A DNA stretch of 8,603 nt from DASWHR01 sp036398095 (GCA_036398095.1 DASWHR010000032.1:1-8603); one strand, 5' to 3'. Positions 1 to 7,510 are shown, numbered from the stretch's first letter. Made by a program: numbers and translations. The notes: a model not told the origin generated them from the sequence alone.

Positions 1-2560
1 CGGCACCGTTGCCGACGTCGCTGGGTTCGAAGATCTGGTCAGGATCCTGGGCGACGTCGTCCTGGAAAACCGTCGCGGGCTCGAGCCCGTGGCCGGCGGC
101 CGTGTAGTCGCCCGAGTACCCGAACGAGACGTCGAAGCTGACGGTGCCGGACTCGCCCTCACCGGTGACCAGGGCGGGCGCCTCGAACAGCGTGCCCTTG
201 ACGGAGATCGGCGACCGCACGGCGTAGCCCCCGCCCGTCCAGGTCAGCGATCCGTGACGCCACTGGCCGATCGGTGCGGACACGTTCTCGAACGTCACCG
301 TGTAGGTCAGCGACTCGCCCGGGTCGAGCTCCAACGAGGCCGGCGACACGATCACGTTGAACCCGTCCGGGGCATCGACCGACACCGTGTAGGTCTGTGT
401 AGTGTCGGCCACGCTCGTGACAGTCCGCTGGATCGTCTTGGCCCCCGGCACCGACGACACCCCGATCGACGGCACGTTGAGGTCCGTGGCGATGGTCGGG
501 ACTCCGATGCTCTGCAAGGAGCCGCAGGTGGCTTCGGGGTTCGCGAACGTTTCTCGACCCTTGTCGCATAGGAACCCGAGATACTCGAGGAACCCTGCGT
601 CGTACACGAGGCCGGGGTTGAACGACGAGCCGGCGGCCGCCGGCGAACCGGGGTCGACGTGCCCGGCACCCATGTCGAAGGGGTCGGCGAGACTGACGCG
701 GTCGTTGTCACGGACGTCGGGAGACGCTGTGGTCATGAGCGCCGACTTGGCCGCTGCTGCGGACCAATCCGGGTGCGCTTCCTTGAGCAGCGCGAACAGC
801 CCGGCGACGTGCGGGCTGGACATGGACGTCCCCGCGATCGATTGGAAGAGGTTGCCTCCCGGGTCGGCGTACGGGCTGGCGCCGGCGAGGATCTGCATTC
901 CGGGTGCGGTCACGTCCGGCTTGATGATGTCCTCGGCGACCGGGTCGGGGCCGCGTGACGAGAACGACGTCATGGACGGTGCCGGACCGAAGGTCCCCCG
1001 CGTGCCGGTATCGATGATCGTGGCGGTTGCCGCGCGCGGCGGCAGCGACGCGATGTAGCTCTTGATCGCGAGACCCTCGGTGTTGTCGACGTGCACCGAC
1101 GGAACGTGATGGTTGTCGGTGAACCGGTCACCGGCGTTGTTGTTTTCGTACAGGATCATGCCGACGCCGCCGGCTTGGAGCACGGCGAGGCTCTTGTCGA
1201 CGCGGGCGATCTCGCCCCGACGGCACAGGACGATTGCCCCGCGGACCTGCCCCGGGATGAGGCTGCCGGGACGGCAGAGGTCGTCACCCTTGTTCCGCTT
1301 CTTGTGGGCCGTCGCCGCGTCCACCAGGGGGGACGAGCCGACCCCGGCGGTGAGGGAGGCGCCGGTGAAGGTCAGATCGTTGCCCAGCTGGACGGTGCCC
1401 TGGAAGAACCGCGTCTGGGTGCTGGCTCCGACCGACGTCAGCCAAGGCACCGAGGCAGGACCACCGATGGTGCCGGCGCCGGAGCCGCTGTTTCCGGCCG
1501 ATGCTGCCACGAAGACGCCGGCGTCGGCGGCGAAGAGGAAGGCGATGTCGTCCGCGCCGGTGAGGCTGGCCCCGCCGCCGATCGAGTAGTTGATGACGTC
1601 CACGCCGTCGCCAACGGCCTGGTCGATGGCGCTGACCAGGTCCGACGTGAAGCCGCCGAGGTCCCCCAGGCCCTTGTACATGACGATATGGGCGCGCGGC
1701 GCGATGCCGGTCACCGTGCCGAGGTTGTGCGGACCGATGGTGGCGGCAACGTCGGCGTTGCCGGCCGCCGTCGACGCCGTGTGGGTGCCGTGCCCGCTGT
1801 CGTCGCGGGCTGAGTCGAACTCGAAGTCCTCGGCGCCGATCACGGCGCGGTAGGTGTCGAGCATCTGCCGGGCTCCGACGAGCTTGTTGTTACATTCGAA
1901 CGGCACGTCGGCCAGGTTGTGCTCGGTGTTGCCGAACTCGCACGTCGGTCGCTCCGAGTCATCGAGCGTGATCGGGGGAACGGGGTACGTGCCGTCGTCG
2001 GCGAAGCTCGGGTGCTCGGGCCAGATGCCGGTGTCGATGACGCCGACCACGACCCCGTCGCCCTCGACGCCGAGGTCGTAGGCGCCCCCGGCCGCGGTCA
2101 GGCCGAGGAAGTCGCCGCTCGAGTCGGTGGTGGGAAAGTGCATCTCGTCGGCCAGCACCAGTGTTACGTCATCGCGTGCGGCCAGCTTCTCCGCCTGATC
2201 GTGGCTCATGACGGCAGAGAACCCGTTGAGTGACGTTGTGTACTCGTTGATGATCCGCACGCCGGCCGAGTCAGCCGCCTGCCGGTGCTGGGCGCGCAAC
2301 TCGCGGCTGCGAGCGCGGCCGCGGGGGCTGTCGACGTTGTCCTGACCCTCGGTGGCGACCACTGGGTCGCCGTCCATCACGACGACGTAGCTGCCGGTGG
2401 CGCTGACCGGGATGTCGTGCTTGCCGCTCGCGGCACGAGCGGTGTTCGTTGCGGCCGAGCTCGGTCCGCTCGCTTCCGCCGGAGTTCCGAGCCCCGCGAC
2501 GAGAACTGTCGCAACTCCAACGAGCACGTTGAACTGTCGCGCGTGTGAAAAGGCCGACAT
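1..2560 (-). CDS. Secreted subtilisin-like serine protease (S8), cucumisin-like architecture, C-terminus outside window
   Basis: An unbroken minus-strand frame of 853 codons starts with ATG at 2560 and runs off the left edge. AAGGAAAGGGGG sits 8 bases upstream of this ATG and supports the start. Order of parts: signal peptide (about residues 1-30, ending near PAEA), I9-type inhibitory propeptide (about 58-145), then the S8 catalytic domain. The catalytic triad is visible: Asp176 in GVIDTGIWPEHPSF, His257 in GHGTHTAS and Ser579 in IAGTSMSSPHVAG, with oxyanion Asn357 in AASAGNSG. A protease-associated (PA) domain is inserted at about 405-510 (GAIVLCRRG, then GGVGMILYENN), followed by TSFSSRGP at 531-538. 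From about 692 comes a subtilase Fn3-like domain (DLNVPSIGV, TIQRTVTSV, VSPASLELDPGESLTYTVTF). The order I9-S8-PA-Fn3 is that of plant cucumisin-like subtilases and their actinobacterial relatives. It should cleave extracellular proteins after self-removal of the propeptide; the substrate is unknown. Residues beyond 853, perhaps a cell-surface anchor, cannot be seen. Confidence 0.96.
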   Translation of the reverse strand, partial: MSAFSHARQFNVLVGVATVLVAGLGTPAEASGPSSAATNTARAASGKHDIPVSATGSYVVVMDGDPVVATEGQDNVDSPRGRARSRELRAQHRQAADSAGVRIINEYTTSLNGFSAVMSHDQAEKLAARDDVTLVLADEMHFPTTDSSGDFLGLTAAGGAYDLGVEGDGVVVGVIDTGIWPEHPSFADDGTYPVPPITLDDSERPTCEFGNTEHNLADVPFECNNKLVGARQMLDTYRAVIGAEDFEFDSARDDSGHGTHTASTAAGNADVAATIGPHNLGTVTGIAPRAHIVMYKGLGDLGGFTSDLVSAIDQAVGDGVDVINYSIGGGASLTGADDIAFLFAADAGVFVAASAGNSGSGAGTIGGPASVPWLTSVGASTQTRFFQGTVQLGNDLTFTGASLTAGVGSSPLVDAATAHKKRNKGDDLCRPGSLIPGQVRGAIVLCRRGEIARVDKSLAVLQAGGVGMILYENNNAGDRFTDNHHVPSVHVDNTEGLAIKSYIASLPPRAATATIIDTGTRGTFGPAPSMTSFSSRGPDPVAEDIIKPDVTAPGMQILAGASPYADPGGNLFQSIAGTSMSSPHVAGLFALLKEAHPDWSAAAAKSALMTTASPDVRDNDRVSLADPFDMGAGHVDPGSPAAAGSSFNPGLVYDAGFLEYLGFLCDKGRETFANPEATCGSLQSIGVPTIATDLNVPSIGVSSVPGAKTIQRTVTSVADTTQTYTVSVDAPDGFNVIVSPASLELDPGESLTYTVTFENVSAPIGQWRHGSLTWTGGGYAVRSPISVKGTLFEAPALVTGEGESGTVSFDVSFGYSGDYTAAGHGLEPATVFQDDVAQDPDQIFEPSDVGNGA

Positions 2561-2641
2561 GCGGTGTGCCCCCTTTCCTTTCCGGGGCCCATCCCTCGGT
2601 GCCATGAAGAATGAGGCCGGGACGCGCTCCTCTTCCCCTGC

Positions 2642-2672
2642 AATCTATCTCACGCATGTGGCCTTTCGGCAA
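2642..2672 (-). promoter_or_regulatory. Possible sigma-70-like promoter for the S8 protease
   Basis: In the 141-bp gap between the TOPRIM gene stop and the protease start, the minus strand reads TTGCCG (2672-2667), then a 19-base spacer, then TAGATT (2647-2642). The distance to the ATG at 2560 leaves an untranslated leader of roughly 75 bases. The spacer is longer than the preferred 17 and the match is partial, so this is a weak guess. I see no convincing terminator hairpin with a T-run in the same gap, so read-through from the TOPRIM gene is also possible. Confidence 0.22.
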
Positions 2673-2701
2673 GCCCGCCTGGGCGTGCCGGGCGTACGCC
2701 G

Positions 2702-3283
2702 TCACTCGGGTGCGCTGAGGGTCATACGCGGGAGAGCACGTGGTCGAGTGGAGGCGGGGACACGCTCCAAGTCCAGCGCATCGACGAGCGCGCGCGCGGC
2801 GGCCGCCTTCCATCCGCTGTTGGCGCCGATGAAACGGCGGAATTGCTCCTGGATCGCTCGGCCACGCCACTGCGGTTGCTTCTGGAACGTGCGGAAGGCG
2901 CCGAGGCCTCCAAGCGAGTGGATCACCGCTTCAACGGCCTCCGCGCCCAACGCGCGGATCAGCTCGTCCTCAAGATCGCGGTCGCATCCGAAGAAGCCCA
3001 ATCGCTCGATGTCCTTGCGCGAGAGGCCCGTTCCGCGCCCGGCGCCCTGAAGCGCACGTGCGACGTAATGCTCCTCCGCGGCATCGTAGAGACCCGCGAC
3101 GGGGACGCCATCGCAGCGGCTGAGATACGTCGCGAGGTTCGTGACGCCTCCCATCGCCACCACCCCGACACGTTCAGCATCGAGGTTGCGTCCGCGGCGA
3201 ACGGCCAGCGCGCGGAGCGCGAGCGCATCGCTCTCGCCCTCGACGAGGATGACGGCACGCGGCTCGAGCATCTCGGCGAACAC
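2702..3283 (-). CDS. Stand-alone TOPRIM-domain protein of the OLD nuclease type
   Basis: The 193-residue product resembles a family of about 200-residue proteins in Streptomyces and relatives, annotated as TOPRIM or ATP-dependent endonuclease-like. The TOPRIM core is visible: VILVEGESD with the catalytic-type Glu15, then GVVAMGGVTNL (about 40-50), AGLYDAAEEHY with Asp67, and GCDRDLEDELIRALG with acidic residues 103-107. TOPRIM domains use these acidic residues to hold Mg2+ for nicking or transesterification. No Walker A/B ATPase is present, unlike full-length OLD proteins, so the biochemical role is uncertain. The C-terminal half (FRTFQKQPQWRGR, then RRFIGANSGWKAAAARALVDAL) is characteristic of the stand-alone family. 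The start is the GTG at 3283; an ATG at 3271 is the alternative. Neither has a strong ribosome site. The frame stays open upstream to about 3439 with no ATG, GTG or TTG, so a longer form would need a non-standard start. It is divergent from the S15 gene. Confidence 0.85.
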   Translation of the reverse strand: MFAEMLEPRAVILVEGESDALALRALAVRRGRNLDAERVGVVAMGGVTNLATYLSRCDGVPVAGLYDAAEEHYVARALQGAGRGTGLSRKDIERLGFFGCDRDLEDELIRALGAEAVEAVIHSLGGLGAFRTFQKQPQWRGRAIQEQFRRFIGANSGWKAAAARALVDALDLERVPASTRPRALPRMTLSAPE

Positions 3284-3361
3284 GATACCGGCTCGGCCGG
3301 CTCGACCGGTCGGCTCGTCTTGGCCGGCCGGCTGAAAAGGGAAATAGGGGTAGCCCGTCGA

Positions 3362-3389
3362 ACATACCGGCAGGCCACATACCGGCAGG
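3362..3389. repeat. Two direct 13-bp repeats in the divergent promoter region
   Basis: ACATACCGGCAGG occurs perfectly at 3362-3374 and again at 3377-3389, separated by CC, giving a 15-bp period. The pair lies in the 149-bp region between the divergent TOPRIM (minus) and S15 hydrolase (plus) genes, about 44 bases before the plus-strand ATG and 79 bases before the minus-strand GTG. A repeated site at this position could bind a regulator acting on one or both genes. The binding protein is not identifiable from sequence. Confidence 0.7.
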
Positions 3390-3432
3390 TTCGGTCGATG
3401 AGTCGACCCCAGGGCAGGGAAGGCGGAGGCGA

Positions 3433-5778
3433 ATGTTCAACGGACTCCTCACACGGAAAAGCTCCGCGATACGGTCGGCGGCGATCATGCTGCTGGTCAT
3501 TGCTTCGCTGGCGGGCGGCGGCGTGCGTGCGTCGACGGCCTCCGTCAACGCGACCGGCAGCGTCGAACAGGTGTACGCGACCGGGCTGCCGGGCGGCGCG
3601 GCAGCATCGCTGATCGCGCCCGACGGTTCGACGGTCGAGACGCGAACCGTCACCGCGGAGGGTGGCGTCCTGTTCCGCAAGGTGGCGCCGGGCGACGGGT
3701 ATCGCGTTCGGCTCGCCGGCGGCGACTCGGATCCGGTGACCGTCCACGACCAGTCGGCGGCCCCGTGGGATCCGAGCATCTACCACCAGTCGGTCCCCTC
3801 CAGCGGCTACGGCTACCTGACCACCCGCGACGGCACGAAGCTGGCCTACACGGTTCATCCGCCGACCAGCCCCGCGAGTCAGCCCGGACTGCCGCACGGC
3901 ACGCAGCTTCCCACCACCGGCACGCCCTTCCTGCCGCCGTATCCGACGCTGATCGAATACTCGGGCTACGCCAACGCCAAGCCCGACGGTCCGCAGAGCG
4001 GCATCGCCATCCTCGCCAATTTGATGGGCTTCGCCGTCGTGAACGTCAACATGCGCGGCACCGGCTGTTCGGGCGGCGCGTTCGACTTCTTCGAGCCGCT
4101 GCAAAACCTGGACGGCTACGACATCATCGAGATCGTCGCCCGGCAGCCGTGGGTGAAGCACAACAAGGTGGGCATGCTGGGCATCTCATACGGCGGCATC
4201 AGCCAGCTGTTTACCGCGCAGCATCAGCCGCCGAGCCTGGCGGCGATCACGCCGATTTCGGTGATCGACGCGACCGCCACGACGCTGTATCCGGGCGGCA
4301 ACCGCAACACCGGCTTCGCGGTCGAGTGGGCGCTCGACCGTCAGCGCGACGCCAAGCCCGCAAGCGCGACCACCGGCCAGCCGTGGGCGTGGAGCCGGAT
4401 TGAGGGCGGCGATACGACGTGCGCGGCCAACCAGGTATTGCACGGCGAGGCCGCGGACCTTCTCGCCGCGATCGACGCGAACACGCACTACGTTCCCGAG
4501 GTCGCCGACCCACTCGACCCGGTGACGTTCGTGCACAAGATCAACGTTCCGACGTTCCTGGTCTGCCAGTGGCAGGACGAGCAGACCGGCGGACACTGCC
4601 CCGAGCTGGTGCAGCACTTCACCGGCACGGACAAGAAATGGTTCACCTTCACCAACGGTCCGCACATCGATTCGCTCGCGCCCGATACCTACAACCGCTG
4701 GTTCGACTTCATGATGCTCTACGTCGCGAAGGAAGCGCCGATCGCGAAGCAGGCGCTGGTGCGTGGCGCTGCGCCGGTGGTGTATCAAGAGGCGATGGGC
4801 TTGCCCGACGATCAGATTGTCACGCTCCCCGTCGATTCGGTTCAGCTGATGCCGACCTACGAGCTTGCGCTGGCCGAGTTCGAGCGCCAGCCGATGATCC
4901 GGGTGCTGTTCGACAACGGCGCCGGCGTCTCGCCCACCGGCGATAGGGTGGCAGGCAATCCGTATCCGGCGTTCGAGCGGGGGTTCGCGTCGTATCCGGC
5001 GCCCGGAAGCGCGGCCAAGACCTGGTATTTCGGCGCGGGCGGCTCGCTCGGTGACGGTCTGCCGTCCGCGACCACCGTCGACCGGTACACCTCCGATCCC
5101 AACGCGTTGCCTCTCACCAACTACGCGGGCGGCACCGGCGGCGGCGGTCTATGGGGCAACGCGTCGCAGTGGGTCTGGGACTGGCGGCAGAACCCAGTTG
5201 GAAAGGCGGTGTCGTACGTGACCGCGCCTTTGGGCACCGACACGACCGTGCTCGGCGGAGGCGCGGTGTATGTGTGGGTCCGATCCGCCGCACCGGACGT
5301 CGATCTGCAGGTGACCATCACCGAGGTGCGCCCGGACAACAACGAGACGTTCGTTCAGAACGGCTACATGCGCGGTAGCATCCGCAAGCTCTCGACCGAT
5401 TCGAACAACATGTTCAAGCGTCCGAGCACGCTGCTCGAGCCGGTGCCCACATTCCTCGCCGCCGACGCCGAGCCGATGCCGAGCGACACCTTCGTCAAGG
5501 TCGCGATCCCGCTGTACCACCAAGGCCACGTCTACCGCGCCGGCTCACGGATTCGAGTGACCATCGCGGGGCCGAACGGCCAGCAGCCGGTGTGGTCCTT
5601 CGGCGATCCCGTGCCCGGAGGGCTCGTGGACATCTCGTCGTCGCCGGCGCAGCCGTCGATCTTGGTGTTGCCGGTCGTTCCCGGCATGAAGGCCGGAGCG
5701 CCGCTGCCGCCGTGTCCGAGCCTTCGCAACCAGCCGTGCCGTCCCTACGTGGCGTTCGTGAACGCGCCGGCGTCGTGA
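3433..5778 (+). CDS. Secreted CocE/NonD-type hydrolase, S15 (X-Pro dipeptidyl-peptidase) family
   Basis: This 781-residue protein begins with a signal peptide (basic RKSSAIR, then hydrophobic AIMLLVIASLAGGG, cleavage near residues 33-37). A small beta-rich N-terminal segment follows (about 40-105; GSVEQVYATGLPGG, APGDGYRVRL). The alpha/beta-hydrolase domain comes next: VNMRGTGCSGG, the nucleophile elbow GISYGG with Ser252, a probable acid Asp382 in CQWQDEQTGGH, and the base His411 in TNGPHIDS. The C-terminal jelly-roll domain of the S15 family spans about 540-765 (VSYVTAPLGTDTTVLGGGAV, then DVDLQVTITEVRPDN, then GSRIRVTIAGP). Members hydrolyse esters, amides or Xaa-Pro peptides, and the true substrate cannot be read from sequence. 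The ATG at 3433 is preceded by AAGGCGGAGG ending three bases away; the AAGG part is spaced about nine bases, which is more usual. No terminator is seen before the convergent cupredoxin gene 20 bp downstream. Confidence 0.93.
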   Translation: MFNGLLTRKSSAIRSAAIMLLVIASLAGGGVRASTASVNATGSVEQVYATGLPGGAAASLIAPDGSTVETRTVTAEGGVLFRKVAPGDGYRVRLAGGDSDPVTVHDQSAAPWDPSIYHQSVPSSGYGYLTTRDGTKLAYTVHPPTSPASQPGLPHGTQLPTTGTPFLPPYPTLIEYSGYANAKPDGPQSGIAILANLMGFAVVNVNMRGTGCSGGAFDFFEPLQNLDGYDIIEIVARQPWVKHNKVGMLGISYGGISQLFTAQHQPPSLAAITPISVIDATATTLYPGGNRNTGFAVEWALDRQRDAKPASATTGQPWAWSRIEGGDTTCAANQVLHGEAADLLAAIDANTHYVPEVADPLDPVTFVHKINVPTFLVCQWQDEQTGGHCPELVQHFTGTDKKWFTFTNGPHIDSLAPDTYNRWFDFMMLYVAKEAPIAKQALVRGAAPVVYQEAMGLPDDQIVTLPVDSVQLMPTYELALAEFERQPMIRVLFDNGAGVSPTGDRVAGNPYPAFERGFASYPAPGSAAKTWYFGAGGSLGDGLPSATTVDRYTSDPNALPLTNYAGGTGGGGLWGNASQWVWDWRQNPVGKAVSYVTAPLGTDTTVLGGGAVYVWVRSAAPDVDLQVTITEVRPDNNETFVQNGYMRGSIRKLSTDSNNMFKRPSTLLEPVPTFLAADAEPMPSDTFVKVAIPLYHQGHVYRAGSRIRVTIAGPNGQQPVWSFGDPVPGGLVDISSSPAQPSILVLPVVPGMKAGAPLPPCPSLRNQPCRPYVAFVNAPAS

Positions 5779-5798
5779 CGAATCGGTGTTCGGTGGGG

Positions 5799-6194
5799 CT
5801 AGACCACGATGAGCGTGCCGGTCATCCAGGAGTGGGGTGAGCACCGGAACGCATAGACGCCGGGCGGCGTGTGTTCGAGCCCGACGACATCGGTCATTCC
5901 CCCCACGCCGATCAACGGCGTGAAGAACATCGGGCAGGTCGGTCCGCCGGCCGGACACCACGGCGCGCTGCCCGGCGCGCGCACGTCGTCGGCGACGACA
6001 TCGTGGCCTTGGATGTCGAGGTTGATGAGCTTCGGCGCCGGCGCCCCGGCCGTCCACACGACCACCGGCGTCGCGTACGTCGCGATGAACGAGCCGGGCA
6101 CGGCGACGATCTCGGTTGCCGCCTGCGACGGCAGCGGCACGACCGCGGTCAAAAGCGCGGACGCGAGGGCGAGAGCGATGGGCGCTCTCCTCAT
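5799..6194 (-). CDS. Secreted cupredoxin (type-1 blue copper protein)
   Basis: The 131-residue protein has a clear signal peptide (MRRAPIALALASALLTAVV, cleavage near SQAA at 23-26), so it acts outside the membrane. The mature part is a single cupredoxin domain. The expected copper ligands are present: His64 in IQGHDVV, then Cys118, His121 and Met124 in FRCSPHSWMTG. The C-X2-H-X2-M spacing is that of amicyanin-type short loops rather than the C-X2-H-X4-M of pseudoazurin. Cys80 and Cys87 in an insertion (PWCPAGGPTCPMFF) could form a disulfide. Such proteins carry single electrons or handle copper. The ATG at 6194 overlaps the stop of the lysyl-oxidase-like gene in ATGA, with GAAGG ten bases upstream inside that gene, so translation is probably coupled. 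It is the last gene of this operon and meets the S15 hydrolase gene tail to tail. Confidence 0.92.
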   Translation of the reverse strand: MRRAPIALALASALLTAVVPLPSQAATEIVAVPGSFIATYATPVVVWTAGAPAPKLINLDIQGHDVVADDVRAPGSAPWCPAGGPTCPMFFTPLIGVGGMTDVVGLEHTPPGVYAFRCSPHSWMTGTLIVV

Positions 6195-7507
6195 TCGTAC
6201 AAGACCTTCGCCGGATCCCATGGGCCGTCGCCGAGTCCCGTCTCGAGGACGTTGATCTCGGTTCCAACGATGCGGAGCAGGGCGTAGGCGGTGTTGTCGC
6301 CCTCGTCGGACTCTTCGACGACGCCTTGCGGGTCGGCGATCGTCCGGACCACGTACAGCCCATCGCCCGCGGCGCCGAAATCGACGAAGTTGCCCGGACG
6401 CTGGTAGCGGTAGGCGTCGCCCCATCCGACGGACATGCCCAAGCGGCTGTTCGTCTCAGGCGCGCAATTGCCCGCCGAGCCGCCCGTTCCCGGCGCCATC
6501 TGCACGAAGTCGAACCAGTCGGCGATGCCCTGATCCGCGGGGCTGTAGCCGATCTTCTTGCCGGTGCCGACCGCCTCGCGCGTCCAGGCCGAGCGGTCGA
6601 GCACGCGCCACACGTCATGGAAGATGATGTTCTTGTAGTGGAAGTGGCCGTGCGTCTGGTGGAACGCGCCCGTGCCGGCGCTCCGGCGTCGCGGTGGACT
6701 GCCGTCCGACTGCTGGACGCACTGGAACATCTCGGTCTGGTTGCCGCTGCGGTCGTTGGTGTAGCGCACGTCGAAGTTGCCTTCACCCGCGTTCGCCAGC
6801 CCGAATGAGTATCGTAGGCACCGCTGCGACGGCTGCTCCGGATTGTCGAGCCCGAGTTGCTCGTCCAGCGAACACGAGACCGGCTCCATTCCGAGCACCG
6901 ACAGCGGCGGGTTGACGTCGTCGGGCGGGAACAGGCCGTTGCCGGGATTCGCCGGCGCGGCGAATCCGAACTCCCACAGACGCGTCACGCGCAGGTTCGG
7001 CAGCAGCTCGCCCTGCGTCGCCGGACGCCACGGCTCGGCCTCGAGCTTCGCGCGCATCCTGAACGAGGCGTGCTCGGCGCTGACGGGAACGACGCGGATC
7101 GTCCATGTGCCGGTCTGCGGCGCGGGCAGCAGGATCTCCATGCTGTACGAGTTCGAGTTCTGGCGCGACGCGACCGCGCCCGAGGGAGAGACCACGCTGA
7201 GGTCGAAGGAGTCGTCGCGAGCAGGGGTGTCGAGCCCGACGCGCAACCGTGCGGTGGGGGAGGAGCCCGTCACTCCCAGCGTGAAGACGAAGCATGGATC
7301 GACCGCGGCGCAGCGGTCGGGAAACGGCACCCCGGTGAATGGAAGACTGTAGGTGGGATCGGCGCCGACATGGCCTCCGTCCCAGAAGACGTCGTCGTCA
7401 AGTCCCAGGTCACCGACGTGGACGGCCGGCGACGGGGCGGCGGGGGCGGCCAACGGGAGCGCGGCGACGAGCAGCACGGCAGCCAGAAGACGGGCGATTG
7501 TTCGCAT
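6191..7507 (-). CDS. Secreted lysyl-oxidase-family copper protein with N-terminal PPC-like domain
   Basis: The 438-residue product starts with a signal peptide (MRTIARLLAAVLLVAALPLA, cleavage around 22-25). Residues about 70-155 look like a bacterial pre-peptidase (PPC-like) beta-sandwich (DSFDLSVVSPSG, TGTWTIRVVP). The lysyl oxidase domain runs from about 168: LPNLRVTRL, the family hallmark RCLRYSFGLANAGEGNFDVRY (229-249), and the copper-binding cluster HQTHGHFH with His283, 286, 288 and 290. GWGDAYRY (361-368) and the C-terminal EESDEGDNTAY (398-408) also fit. Family enzymes oxidise primary amines such as peptidyl lysine to aldehydes, releasing ammonia and H2O2, and use a lysine-tyrosine quinone. 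Lys317 or Lys318 with Tyr366 are candidate cofactor residues, by inference only. The start is set by a perfect AAGGAGGA seven bases... well-spaced site at 7511-7518, three bases before the ATG, plus the signal peptide; the frame is open upstream to 7876 but overlaps the SRPBCC gene there. It is coupled to the cupredoxin by ATGA. Confidence 0.9.
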   Translation of the reverse strand: MRTIARLLAAVLLVAALPLAAPAAPSPAVHVGDLGLDDDVFWDGGHVGADPTYSLPFTGVPFPDRCAAVDPCFVFTLGVTGSSPTARLRVGLDTPARDDSFDLSVVSPSGAVASRQNSNSYSMEILLPAPQTGTWTIRVVPVSAEHASFRMRAKLEAEPWRPATQGELLPNLRVTRLWEFGFAAPANPGNGLFPPDDVNPPLSVLGMEPVSCSLDEQLGLDNPEQPSQRCLRYSFGLANAGEGNFDVRYTNDRSGNQTEMFQCVQQSDGSPPRRRSAGTGAFHQTHGHFHYKNIIFHDVWRVLDRSAWTREAVGTGKKIGYSPADQGIADWFDFVQMAPGTGGSAGNCAPETNSRLGMSVGWGDAYRYQRPGNFVDFGAAGDGLYVVRTIADPQGVVEESDEGDNTAYALLRIVGTEINVLETGLGDGPWDPAKVLYE

Positions 7508-7510
7508 GAT

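Noticed and set aside
1091..1813. Plus-strand open frames of up to 240 codons inside the S8 protease gene
   Set aside because: They are antisense to a continuous frame that contains all four catalytic-site residues of a subtilase.
3284..3432. A small gene or transposon remnant in the divergent gap
   Set aside because: There is no usable start codon with a ribosome site and no inverted terminal repeats or target duplication; the direct repeats fit regulatory sites better.
2959..4161. A 400-codon open frame on the minus strand across the TOPRIM gene 5' end and the S15 hydrolase 5' half
   Set aside because: It is arginine- and histidine-rich low-complexity translation antisense to a gene with clear catalytic motifs, and matches no family I know; long antisense frames are expected at this GC content.
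5545..6786. A 413-codon minus-strand frame overlapping the S15 hydrolase end, cupredoxin and lysyl-oxidase-like gene
   Set aside because: It is a shifted reading of the two minus-strand genes. The real frames have signal peptides, ribosome sites and copper-ligand motifs, while this one is compositionally biased.
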